From Atkinsonella hypoxylon (taxonomy: Eukaryota > Ascomycota > Sordariomycetes > Hypocreales > Clavicipitaceae): a DNA stretch of 64,000 nt. The notes beneath the pieces were generated by a model. It was not told the origin of the DNA and made no database searches. It saw only the letters and a program-made list of their open reading frames with translations. The translations under genes and the position numbers were made by a program. Shown piece after piece: positions 1 to 10,627 of this stretch (its first letter is position 1; the number at the start of each line of letters is the position of its first letter). The stretch spans positions 238,922 to 302,921 of the forward strand of contig JFHB01000015.1 in assembly GCA_000729835.1 (NCBI GenBank), written 5' to 3'.

Positions 1-1416
1 TACTATATTATAAGCAAAAGAGCGACTAAGAATGTAGATATACCTATTTATTCTTCTTAATATAAACGCTTTATTGTTTAGTTAAGTATCTTCTAATTAA
101 TCTTATTAGCAACAGCTTATACAATATACCTTACACTTAATATAGCAACTATAGAGTTACTTAAACATTAAAGAATAAATTTAAACTGCACCTTTATAAC
201 TAAGTTATAACTAATAACTCTATTAATTAGTCTTATAACTACTGTAAAGGTACTAATAGAGTTATAATAGTTCTATATATAATAGCAGTAAATAAGCTTA
301 GTTTTATAAATAGGTATATAGTTATTAAAAAAGCTAAAACTATAGGCTTTAACCTTAGCTACCTCTAGGAAGATACTATAAAGCGTTTTATCTTAAGATA
401 TTACTTATAGATAACTAGTAGTAGAATTCCTATTCTAAAGAAGCTTAATGCCTAGAAATTTACCTTAAGCAATTATAATTAAGTAATTAAATAGTTAATA
501 GAGATTAATAGATAAATACTTATATAACTTTAGAAGAATTAGTTTATTACTGCTATTTAATTTAATAGCAATTCTATTATCTATAATAGAACTATTAAAG
601 TAGCAATAACAGTAAGGGAATAGCGTTTATATCTTCTAACGTAGATAAGTAAGCCTAGCTAAGCTCTTATACATTATAAGCTGCTCCCTTTTGCATAAAA
701 GAAGTCTTTAATTGTAACGTTTAAGGTGCTACTACAGCTTATAACTAATTTATAAAGCCCTTTATTATTACTACTGCTAAATAATTTAGAGGTTTCTGCT
801 AGAATTTCTAGTATACTATAAGATCTTACGTAAAAAGATTAAATAGAATCTTACAGTAAGAACTAGCTTCTGCAACAATTATAGAACTCTAAGTATTAGC
901 TACTATCTTTACATTTTATAGAGCTATTAGTATAAGAGCAGAAATCTAGGTAAAGGGATAAAGAGATTATAAGAGCAGCAAAATAAGCGCTTAGAGCTAG
1001 AGAATACTACACTATAAAGGATTAAATAGAAGTATTAGCTTAAAGATATATTGCTAAACAATCTATAATAGCCTATAATTCTATTACTAACATAAACCTT
1101 AGTGTTATACTGCTAGCTCTCTTCTATTTTAGCGCTTAACAAGAGATAATTAAAGCAAATAAGAGATACTATTTAATTACATCTAGAGCAACTAAATAAA
1201 GTGTAAATTGCTAAGAAAGAGTTACTTATTATAAAGGAAAGCGCCTAGCTATAAGGACGCTATTACTAGTAAAAGGGACGCTACTATATACACTAAAGAC
1301 GCTAAAGCTATTATAGAAGATAAGAGAATTAGGACTTTAGGATTAAGGAAATTAGCTAAAGGGTTAAGTTACTTATAAGTTTTACTTTATAAGCTTATTT
1401 ATAACTAAAGAGGTAT
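1..1416 (+). pseudogene. Gypsy-A copy A0, C-terminal part of ORF2
   Basis: This is the interior 3' end of a Gypsy-A element entering from the left. It is colinear with 45643-47058 of copy A3 and with 2950-4367 of copy A1. It carries the C-terminal third of the unrecognised ORF2; one frame starting near base 3 reads through with only TAA/TAG stops. The segment around 700-720 keeps the conserved KKSLIVTF block seen in the other copies. No integrase or reverse transcriptase lies here. It ends in a purine-rich stretch (about 1405-1416) directly before the LTR, the expected polypurine-tract position. Confidence 0.75.
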
Positions 1417-1901
1417 TATATTGCAGTAGAGTTACTCCCTTACGCTCTTATATTAGCTTTATAAGGGATACTATATATAGATTTTCTCTATAAAAGTGTA
1501 CATTGCCTAGATATCTAAATAGTTTAAGTAAGCAAGCATATAAGCAGTTTCTGCTAGCTCTTTTTAGCTTTTACTCTTTTTAATTAATTAATATCTTTTA
1601 GCTTACTTTAATTTATAGTACTTAATACTTAAGAAACATTACTTTACTAATACTAACGCTTTCTCTAACTCTTTAATATATTTAGCTCCCTTTTGCGTAT
1701 ATATATCTTCTAAGCTGCAATTAATATTTTATTTCTGCCTTTTTTAACTATTTAATCTTCTTGCCTACTATTGTTTAATAGTATACACTAACAAATATCT
1801 CGCTCTTTGCTAATTCTCTTCGATCTTAACGTGCGCTACATTGTTACCTGCTTTAGTGTAGGCTGCATAGTCATTTAGGGGTTTGGTTTTGAGGCGACAA
1901 A
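1417..1901 (+). repeat. Gypsy-A 3' LTR of copy A0
   Basis: This 485-bp LTR begins TATATTGCAG, the mutated form of TGTGTCGCGG, and ends GGCGACAAA. The left end is heavily C-to-T/G-to-A mutated and the right end is clean. The next four bases (atag, 1902-1905) are the presumed target duplication; its partner lies left of the window. The sequence after the LTR is Gypsy-A interior again, so A0 landed inside another Gypsy-A copy. Confidence 0.85.
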
Positions 1902-4367
1902 ATAGCTGTTAAAGTCTTAGTATATATTTACTGTTAGCCTCTACTAAATTATAACAATTATAGATAGCTGTTAACTAAGGATTTATTAAGACAATACTAG
2001 CTATAATATAGCTTATATTTCTACTCTCTCTCTCTCTTTATTCCTTTATTCTTATAATATTTTTATTATAAGCACCTACTTAAGCTCTTTTTTACCTTTA
2101 ATTTTTTAAAAGCTATTTAATCTCTACTGCTAAAATAGAAAATAAATACTAAGAACCTATTTCTAAGACTAGCTTTAGAGTTATATATAAGGGATAAATA
2201 TATTACTTTAGGACGTTAAGGAACCTACTAATATACTATATTATAGTGTAAGTCTATAAGCTAGTTAGCAATTTCTTTTGTATAGAAGAGTAAGATTAAG
2301 TAGATTTACCTCTTAAGAAGCTCTATAAGCGCTAGCTACCTCTCTTTTAGTAACGTTTTAAGTAGCCTTCTTTTAGCTTACTACTTTATTAGGATTATAA
2401 TTTAGATAACTTTAGGCTTATAGAGTTAATATAGTCTAGCTAGAGTTTAGTAATCTAGTTTAATTATCTTAATAATATTTATAGCTTTTTAATAAAGTTC
2501 TTTAAGCAAAAGACTTATTGTAGATAGTTAGATTAATTCTAGCTTACTGCTATAGTAAGAATTATTACTTATAGAATTAAGTGTATAGTAGTTATCTTTA
2601 AGGAGTCTTTTATAATTAATATAGAAAAGATAGACTAAAGTAAGATTGCAAGACTTATAGGTTAAAAGGTATATAGAATTAAAGATAGATTTTAACTTAT
2701 TTCCTGCTGTTATAATATAAGCTATAACTCTTCTGCCTTATACAACAAAATAAGTAGGTAAAGACTTATTACTAGCTTTCTTTTCTTTAATAACTACTAA
2801 ACTTATTTTATCTTTAATTACTTAAAGAGATACTATTATTACTTTAATATAGAACCTAAAGGTAGAATTAAAAGGTTTAAAGCTACAGTCTATAGTTAAG
2901 TATAAACTTTATAGCTCCTTTAGTATTTATACCTATTCTAGGCAATTTTAGTACTATATTATAAGCAAAAGAGTAACTAGGAATATAGATATACCTATTT
3001 ATCTTTCTTAATATAGACGCTTTATTGTTTAGTTAAGTATCTTCTAATTAATCTTATTAGTAATAGCTTATACAATATACCTTACACTTAATATAGTAAC
3101 TATAGAATTACTTAAACATTAGGGAACGAATTTAAACTGCGCCTTTACAACTAGGTTATAACTAATAACTTTATTAATTAGTTTTATAACTACTGTAAAG
3201 GTACTAGTAGGGTTATAATAGTTCTGCGTATAATAGTAGTAAATAAGCTTAGTTTTATAAATAGATATATAGTTATTAAAAAGGCTAAGACTATAGGCTT
3301 TAACCTTAACTACCTCTAGGAAGATACTATAAAGCGTTTTATCTTAAGATATTACTTATAAACAACTAGTAGTAGAATTCCTGTTCTAAAGGAGCTTAAT
3401 GCCTAGAAGTTTACCTTAAGCAATTATAATTAAGTAATTAAATAGTTAATAAAGGTTAATAGATAAATACTTATATAACTTTAGGAGAATTAGTTTATTA
3501 CTGCTGTTTAGTTTAATAGTAATTCTATTATCTATAATAGAACTATTAAAGCAGTAATAACAGTAAGGGAATAGCGTTTATATCTTCTAATGTAGATAAG
3601 TAAGCCTAGCTAGGCTCTTATGCATTATAAGCTACTTCCTCTTGCATAAAAGAAGTCTTTAATTGTAACGTTTAAGGTGCTACTATAGCTTATAACTAAT
3701 TTATAAAGCCCTTTATTATTACTACTGCTAAACAATTTAGAGGTTCCTGCTAGAATTTCTAGTATACTATAAGATCTTATATAAAGAGATTAAATAGAAT
3801 CTTGCAGTAAGGACTAGCTTCTATAATAATTATAAAACTTAAAGTATTAGCTGCTGTCTTTACGTTTTATAGAACTATTAGTATAGAAGTAGAAATCTAG
3901 GTAAAGGGATAAAGAGATTATAAGGACAGTAAAATAAGCACTTAAAGCTAAAGGATACTACACTATAAAGGATTAAATAGAAGTATTAGCTTAAAGATAT
4001 ATTACTAAACAGCCTATAATAGCCTATAATCCTATTACTAATATAAACCTTAGTGTTATACTACTAGCTCTTTTCTATTTTAGCGCTTAGCAAGAGATAA
4101 TTAAGGCAAATAAAAGACACTAATTAATTATATCTAGAGCAACTAAATAAAGTGTAAATTACTAAGAAAGAGTTACTTATTATAAAGAAAAGCGCCTAGC
4201 TGTAAGGACGCTATTGCTAGTAAGAGAGACGCTACTATATACACTAAAGACGCTAAAGCTATTATAAGAGATAAGGGGATTAGGACTTTAGGATTAAGGG
4301 AATTAGCTAGAGAGTTAAGTTACTTATAAGTCTTACTTTATAAGCTTATTTATAACTAAGGAGGTAT
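1902..4367 (+). pseudogene. Gypsy-A copy A1, ORF2 middle and C-terminal parts
   Basis: Colinear with about 44590-47058 of copy A3. It is the remnant of the element into which A0 inserted. Only the part downstream of the A0 insertion point remains in view, so gag-pol is missing. The ORF2 frame is interrupted only by TAA/TAG stops and matches A0, A3 and A6. A CT-rich run near 2020-2035 and short polypyrimidine runs are shared with A3 and A6. Function of the encoded protein is not recognised. Confidence 0.75.
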
Positions 4368-4848
4368 TATATTGCGGTAGGGTTACCCCCTTACGCTCTT
4401 ATATTAGCTTTATAAGGGATGCTATATATAGATTTTTCTCTATAAGAGTGTATATTGCCTAGACATCTAGATAGTTTAAGCAAGCGCATAAGCAGCTTCT
4501 GCTAACTCTTTTTAGGCTTTTACTCTTTTAATTAATTAATATCTTTTAGCCTACTTTAATTTATAACACTTAACGCTTAAGAGACATTACTTTACTGCTA
4601 GTAACACTTTCCCTAACTCTTTAGTATATTTAGCTCCTTTTGCGTATATATATCTTCTAAGCTGCAATTAATATTTTATTTCTGCCTTTTCTGACTATTT
4701 AATCTTCTTGCCTACTATCGTTTAATAGCATGTACCGTTAAATATCTCGCTCTTTGCTAATCCTCTTCGATCTTAACGTGCGCTATATCGTCACCTGCTT
4801 TAGCGTGGGCTGCATAGTCATTTAGGGGTTTGGTTTTAAGTCAACAAA
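4368..4848 (+). repeat. Gypsy-A 3' LTR of copy A1
   Basis: This 481-bp LTR runs from TATATTGCGG to GTCAACAAA. The ending AAGTCAACAAA rather than AAGGCGACAAA is shared with the 5' LTR of copy A5 (mutated there to GTTAATAAA), which suggests a sub-lineage. The following gtat (4849-4852) is the presumed 4-bp target duplication. Immediately after it, Copia coding sequence begins in mid-gene, so A1 is inserted in Copia-L. Confidence 0.85.
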
Positions 4849-5373
4849 GTATCTTATGTTGCTAACTAGGGCTGATATTGCCTTTTCCGTTCAGTGGCTA
4901 TCAACCTTCCTAGCTAAGCCCTATATAGAGCACCTGAACGCCTCTAAGCACCTCCTAAGGTACTTAAGTGGTACTAGAAGCTTTGCTATTATTTATAAGC
5001 GTTCTAGTCTACACCCTATAGGGTCTTCTTCTAAAGCTTCTAATAGTTCTATTAGTTGTAAAGAAGTACTTAAGACCCTCCTTGGTTATTGCGATAGCGA
5101 TTTTGCTGGTGATAAAGTCTCTTCTAAATCAACCTATACTTATCTATATAAGCTAGCTGGTGGACCTATTAGCTGGAAATCGAAGAAAGCTAGTACTATT
5201 GCTCTTTCCATATTAGAAGCAGAATCTAATGCATTATCTAAAGCTATTAGGGAATTAGAGTGGCTCTACGGCCTTTTTAAGGAGATAAAGCTACCTTTAA
5301 CCCCTCCTATTCCTATTAGGTGTGATAATTAAGGCGCTATAGTTACTGCTTACAACCTAACGTTGCATAGTAG
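4849..5373 (+). pseudogene. Copia-L, end of reverse transcriptase and RNase H
   Basis: An open stretch of 158 codons (4856-5332) encodes the end of Ty1/copia reverse transcriptase followed by RNase H. Recognisable motifs are TRADIAFSVQWLS, HLNASKHLLRYLSGTRSF, then the RNase H acidic motif GYCDSDFAGD and LEAESNALS. The frame stops at 5331-5333, where TAA replaces the Gln codon expected after IRCDN, a RIP-type change. It is missing everything upstream because Gypsy-A copy A1 interrupts it at 4848. It matches Copia-R at 49950-50475 closely but is less mutated (AGD and AGG are kept here, ASD and ASG in Copia-R). An inverted solo LTR interrupts it at 5374; the duplicated target is agtag (5369-5373 and 6077-6081). 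Confidence 0.9.
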
Positions 5374-6076
5374 TATTGAAAATAATAGGGATTACAGGAC
5401 TAGATAGAAGAGGGTAGTGGTCTCTTATATTTAGTACCTGTAATTGCTCCTAGCAATTATCACGTAGTGGAAGCAGCAGCGGCCTAAATCAAGCTGTAGT
5501 GTATAGTATAGATTACGTAGAGGCAATAGATAACTGTAATAGTAGTATCTTTATATTAAGAGCGCTGTAACGAACAAGTGAGAGTAGAATCTCGAATCTT
5601 TCTAGTCCCTTATAGACCTACCGACTATATTAGCGGGCTGTAGTCGCTAGAAGGGGCTTGTGGGCTACTTTATAATTTCCGCAAAAAGATTTACTATATA
5701 AAAACAAAAAAATCAACTCACGGCTATACAAACGAGACGCCTATGTGCATAATTTAACAAATTCCACTAATAACAAGCAACCCTTATAAGCAACCCTATC
5801 CAACAATTATACCATTAGATAGCCCTAATTCTTAGCTTTTGAATAGTATACTTCTTGAATTTCTACTATTGCTAGTTGTAGAGAAAATCGCTGTTAAAGT
5901 TGACTATAGGTTAGGCAACTTTGCCTTAGTCGATTCTAGATGTTTCGCATCTAGTAACAGCGATATCTCTACCGAAAATCAACGTAACAAGACCTAGTTA
6001 GGGTCACGTGATAGAGCAACTAACAGGCAACTAGCAAGCATAAAAATAGACTATACAGGGTAACTTATTTTTAACA
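5374..6076 (-). repeat. Inverted solo Copia LTR inside Copia-L
   Basis: A 703-bp Copia LTR in minus orientation, flanked by the perfect 5-bp duplication agtag on both sides. It has no internal domain, so it is a solo LTR left by recombination between the two LTRs of a former full insertion. Copia-R at about 50455-50485 shows the unoccupied site. It carries small insertions relative to the 695-698-bp copies, near the segment around 6020-6040. Confidence 0.92.
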
Positions 6077-6511
6077 AGTAGGACTAAGCACACTCTTTTG
6101 AAGTTTAACTACATTAGGGAAAAGATTCGTAAAGGTATAGCTAAGGTTAGTTATATTGATACGAATCAGATGCTAGCAGATGGCCTAACTAAGCCTCTTG
6201 CTATTAAAAAGCATTAACAATTCATTAAGTTACTAGAGCTTTCTAGCTAGCTTATAAAAGCAACAAAAACACTCGAAAAATCGAAAAGCAATAAAAAATA
6301 GTTAAAAATCGATAACAACAAAAACAATCAACAACAACTAGTTATATTCAACTATAACTACCCTGGAATTGCTGGAATTAGTTATGTTATTGGTTATGTT
6401 ATTTAGTTCTGTTATTAGTACTGTATTTCGTTAGTTGATTCTAACTTAAATATCCTTTAAAGGAGCTAAGTTGCTTATAGAACTAGTTACTTCTCACATT
6501 TCTAGAGGGAG
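6077..6511 (+). pseudogene. Copia-L, C-terminus of pol and 3' untranslated end
   Basis: Resumes the Copia-L reading frame after the solo LTR and its duplicated agtag. It encodes the end of RNase H with the family motif ending in DGLTKPL (near 6177-6200), then a stop-rich 3' untranslated region. A purine tract (tctagagggag, about 6501-6511) lies directly before the LTR and is the likely polypurine tract for plus-strand priming. Colinear with 50470-50895 of Copia-R. Confidence 0.88.
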
Positions 6512-7206
6512 TGTTAAAAATAAGCTACCCTGTATAGCCTATTTTTATGCCTACTAGTTGCTCTATTACGTGACCCTCATTAGGTCTTGTTACGTTGATT
6601 TTTGGTAGAGATATCGTTGTTACTAGATGTAAACATCTAGATTTAACTAAGGCAAAGTTGCCTAACCTATAGTCAACTTTAACTGCGATTTTCTCTATAA
6701 CTAGCAATAGTAGAAATTTAAGAAGTATACCATTTAAAAGCTAAGAATTAGGGCTATCTAATAGTATAATTGTTAGATAGAGTTGCTTATAAGGATTGCT
6801 TATTATTAGTGGAATTTGTTAAATTGTGCACATAGGCGTCTCGTTTGTATAGCCGTAAGTCGATTTTTTTGTTTTTATATAGTAAATCTTTTTGCGGAAA
6901 TTATAAAGTAGCCTACAAGCCCCTTCTAGCGACTATAGCCTGCCAATATAGTTAGTAGGTCTATAAGGGACTGGAAAGATTCAAGATCCTACCCTCACTA
7001 AGTTTGTTACAGTGCTCTTAATATAAAGATACTACTATTACAGTTATCTATTGCCTCTACGTGATCTAGTACTATACACTACAGCTTGATTTAGGCCGCT
7101 GCTGCTTCCACTACGTGATAATTGCTAGGAGCAATTACAGGTGCTAAATCTAAGAGACCACTACCCTCTTAGATATCTAGTCCTGTAATCCCTATTATTT
7201 TCAAAA
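6512..7206 (+). repeat. Copia-L 3' LTR
   Basis: A 695-bp LTR beginning TGTTAAAAATAAGC and ending ATTTTCAAAA. It follows the polypurine tract and is colinear with the Copia-R LTRs. The sequence after it is mid-pol Gypsy-A (A2), so the presumed 5-bp target duplication is agttc (7207-7211); the left partner is outside the window. A 60-codon antisense open frame (6525-6707) inside it recurs in other LTR copies and is not taken as a gene. Confidence 0.88.
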
Positions 7207-9222
7207 AGTTCCCTTTACTCTAGAGACTAATTCTTAGGTGCTTATATATTAGCTTAATAGCGCTATTAATAACGTTCTAGGCGCGCTTATTATACAATAG
7301 ATTAGCTATATTATATTATTTAATTTTACAGCTAAGTATATTCTAGAAGAAAAGAATAAGATAGCTAATACTTTATTGCGTAAAGAGAGTAGGCCTTTTA
7401 ATACATTAAATTAAGTAGCTAAAGGGAACATTAAAGATTTTATTAACCTATAGCTTAACGTTAATAAGATCTAGCTATACAATAGAGTATACTACACTTC
7501 TAGAACTTAATAAATTATAGATTTCCTTTTAACGTTATAAAGACTATTTAATTTAAACAAGAGTAAGTATAAGCAACTTTATATAAGTACTAAGCAATAC
7601 TTCTTAGATAAAGGCCTATTGTAGAAGAGACTAACTAGTACAATAAAGGGTTCTACTTTAGTTATTAAAGACTTAATGCAATAAAAGAAGATTATTAAGG
7701 CTTTATATAAGTAAATAGGTTATAAAGGTATAGAAGTTATATTTTAAGTAGCTAGAATTAAGTACTTTTAGAAAGAGCTCTAGAATATAGTTTAAGTAAT
7801 AATTTTTTATTATAAGATATACTAAAAGTTTACTCCTTAAAGGCCTAAAGAATTGTTAATATTAGTAGCTTTAGGCAACCTAATAAGTAAGATATATATT
7901 AACACCTAATATATACTACTTAATTATAGTTTTAAGTACCTTCTAGAAGTAAGATATAATCTTATTAGATAGATAGAAGTGCACTCTATATAGTATACTA
8001 ATATTATAGCTATTTAGAAGTTCTTAACAAAACTAATTATATAATTTAGAGTCTTCTAATTTCTAGTTTTTAATAGAGAGCTAGAAATATATAGAAATCT
8101 TAAAAAAGTAGTTAAAGCTATTAGAATTAAAGGGATTAAGACATTAGTGTACAATCTAAAAGCTAATTTACCTATTAAAGCTAGTTATTAAACGCTTATA
8201 TCTACCCTTTTAAAGATAGAAGGTTTTAATAGAAAGTAGTTTAAATTGCTAAATAAGGCACTATTAGTAAACTATATAGCTATATAAGCGTTATACAGTA
8301 AATCTACTTTCTACTTAATTTATAGTTAAAAGCTTATTCTTCCTTTAGAAGTTAAATTTCCTACTTAACTGTTAATTAATTAGTTAGAAGTTATAATAAT
8401 ATAGAATCTCTTTAAAGTAAGAGTTAAAATACTAGAATAAAAGGAAGTAGATATCTAGAAAGCTTACACTAAAGTCTTTACATTTAGGTAATACTTAGCT
8501 AATTAAATAAATTAGAACTAAGAGATATTATTATAAAAGAAGAAAGATTAATTAGTCTTAAGAGATCTAGTCTTTATATATAATGTATAAAGGGTTATAG
8601 ATATATTAATAAAGAAGAAGTTAGTAATACAATAGAATAGTTCTTTTAAAGTGTATAGCTAAGTAAAAGTTATTAGCGCCTATTATTTAAAGACCTTAAA
8701 TAGTATAGTACTTAATAAAACTATTTCTAGGAATTATATTAAGAAGTTTAGGCTTAATCTAGAGGGATAGTAGACTTTTACTGCTAATAAATAGCTCTAT
8801 ACTCTATAATATACTGCCTAGTATAGTAAAGACACTAGTAACTTTAAGCAAAATACTAATAAATTGCAACCTACTAATGCTTAGTATAATATATTAAATT
8901 AAATAGTTTCTAAGGACTATACGTTATAGCTATACTAAAAAGAGAATTTTAAGGATAATAACGCTAAAGTAAACCTTTTACTATAATATTATTAGAAGTA
9001 TATAATAGAAGTTTATTTGCTAATAATACCTAAAGAAAAGCGTAGAAGCTATAAGGAGATTAATAATATTATTTAATCTTAGTAATTTACCTATAACTTT
9101 ACTAAAATATATAACTTATTATAGCTTTTACAAAAGCTAATACTGTAGTCCCTATATCTTTAGCTTTAAAAAGAAAAGAGGTTAAGTTTATTTATTTATA
9201 TATTTAAGACTAACTAAGATTT
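7207..9222 (+). pseudogene. Gypsy-A fragment A2: RNase H end, integrase and pol C-terminus
   Basis: Colinear with 23862-25800 of copy A3. It begins in mid-RNase H (motif region VPFTLETNSQVLIYQLN) and runs through the linker, the integrase and the C-terminal extension of the Gypsy-A polyprotein. Within integrase the FQFLVFNRELEIYRNLKK region (about 8050-8110) corresponds to the second catalytic Asp block, and NLKANLPIKASYQ (about 8155-8190) to the catalytic Glu block; the acidic residues are altered. Stops are TAA/TAG only. The 5' portion of this element would lie left of Copia-L, outside the window. Confidence 0.8.
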
Positions 9223-9824
9223 AATAATAGTATATTAAGATTATTTAAAGATTTAAAGCTAATTAGAATTAAGACTATAAACCTAGATTAAATAGAATAT
9301 ATAAAAAGTTTTTAAAAACCGCTAAAAATAAGTATAGTTCTATTCTATTTTAACTAAAGAGGCTGCTTAGCTTTTACTCTTTTTTTGTTTTTTTTTTTTT
9401 TAACTTAAGTAATTTACACTTAATCTTTTAGCAAAATTCTAGTAGTTCTAATGTTTAGGGGAAAGAGTAAGAAATATTAACTGCTATAAAGGGAGAAAGA
9501 TCCTTATAAAGAACCTCCTAAAGCCTTAGAAGAACAAATAGTTAATTTACCTAGTCTTTACCCTAGAATATTATAAAAGGAGCATTATAGTAAATCTAAC
9601 TGTAGTTACTATAATCTTTTATAAATTGCTACTTACAGCTTACAGTAGTAGAGCTACTTTAGACGTAATTGCTGTATAAGCTGCTATAGATATCCTTAAG
9701 AGAGGTACAGCTATAAAATAGAAAGTAAATATATTCTCTAAATAAGGTAACTATCTAAAGATATATATTAGTGCAATAGAAGCAAAATATACTGTTTTTT
9801 TTACTAAAGAATAAGATTAAAAGG
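9223..9824 (+). pseudogene. Gypsy-A fragment A2: spacer and start of ORF2
   Basis: After pol comes a spacer of about 230 bp with T-rich runs (about 9380-9402, longer than in other copies). An ATG at 9451 then opens the second long frame, matching the ATG at 43068 in A3 and 63440 (minus) in A6. The N-terminal Cys-rich part of ORF2 is present up to the point where the Gypsy-E copy E1 is inserted. The break lies after the sequence that continues as 43437 in A3. The presumed 5-bp target duplication next to E1 is aaagg (9820-9824). Confidence 0.65.
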
Positions 9825-10627
9825 TGTTACGGTGGTATCCGACGTGGGTTTGTCGGAAGTGACAATGGGTTGTTGGATTTAACAGGTTATGTAATAATTC
9901 GTAAGAGGAGTTGTAAGAGCTTCTGTAAGGAGCATCTAGTAATAGTGTTCTAGTGAATAATAGTTAATTGTTCAATCTAACTACCTAAGTGTTGCTTCTA
10001 ACTACTTATATATAATTGCAGTTACGTGCACTAGTAACTTATAGGTCTATAGAATTATTCTATAATAAGTGCTGCCCCTACAAAAAAGATTAGCTGTTCT
10101 AGCTGTTCTAAAATTTAATTGTTAATTGTTAGAAGGTATATTAGATTAAACTAAATAACTTATTAATCTAGCTGTTATAAAAGGCGTAAAAAGGTAGTTA
10201 TTGTTTTATTGCATAAGCATGCGTTGTTGTTGTTATAGTGCAATCTACAGCGTAGGTTGCTATACTTATGTATTTTTCTATGCACTTATAATACCTAAAT
10301 TATACTTATAATCTAGTAACTATTAAATCTATATATTAAATTAATAGATTTCCTTAAACCTAATAGAGCGTTAAAGCTTATTCTATATTCTATATATAAG
10401 TAAAGTTACGCAAAATTATCCTAGATAATATTAAATCCTATAAATTAATCTTATATAATAAAGCTAATTTATTAAATCTATATAGTATATTCTTTATATA
10501 AGATTATTCTATATAGTATTAAAAGTATTAAAAATTAATCTATATTAAAGTAAATTTTCTATTAAATCCCTTTAGTGTATTTCTCTATATATATATAGCC
10601 TATTCTAATCTTTAGGCATTAGTAATA
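9825..10627 (-). repeat. Gypsy-E copy E1, putative 3' LTR
   Basis: This 0.8-kb noncoding block starts TGTTACGG on the plus strand and ends GTAATA, the mutated form of GTAACA, giving a short inverted terminal repeat typical of LTRs. It recurs as 13708-14508 in copy E2. Only one LTR of each copy is in the window, so no LTR pair can be compared. The sequence just upstream in the sense strand is not clearly purine-rich, so the inner boundary is uncertain and could lie nearer 10665. Confidence 0.45.

Noticed and set aside
2024..2042. CT-rich run (ctctctctctctttattcc) as a promoter or microsatellite
   Set aside because: It recurs at the same place within ORF2 in A1, A3 and A6, so it is part of the element's coding region.
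2250..3000. An antisense reading of the ORF2 middle region that also looks protein-like
   Set aside because: In AT-rich RIP DNA both strands can look open. The sense frame is continuous with the Cys-rich start and the conserved C-terminal block, so it was preferred.
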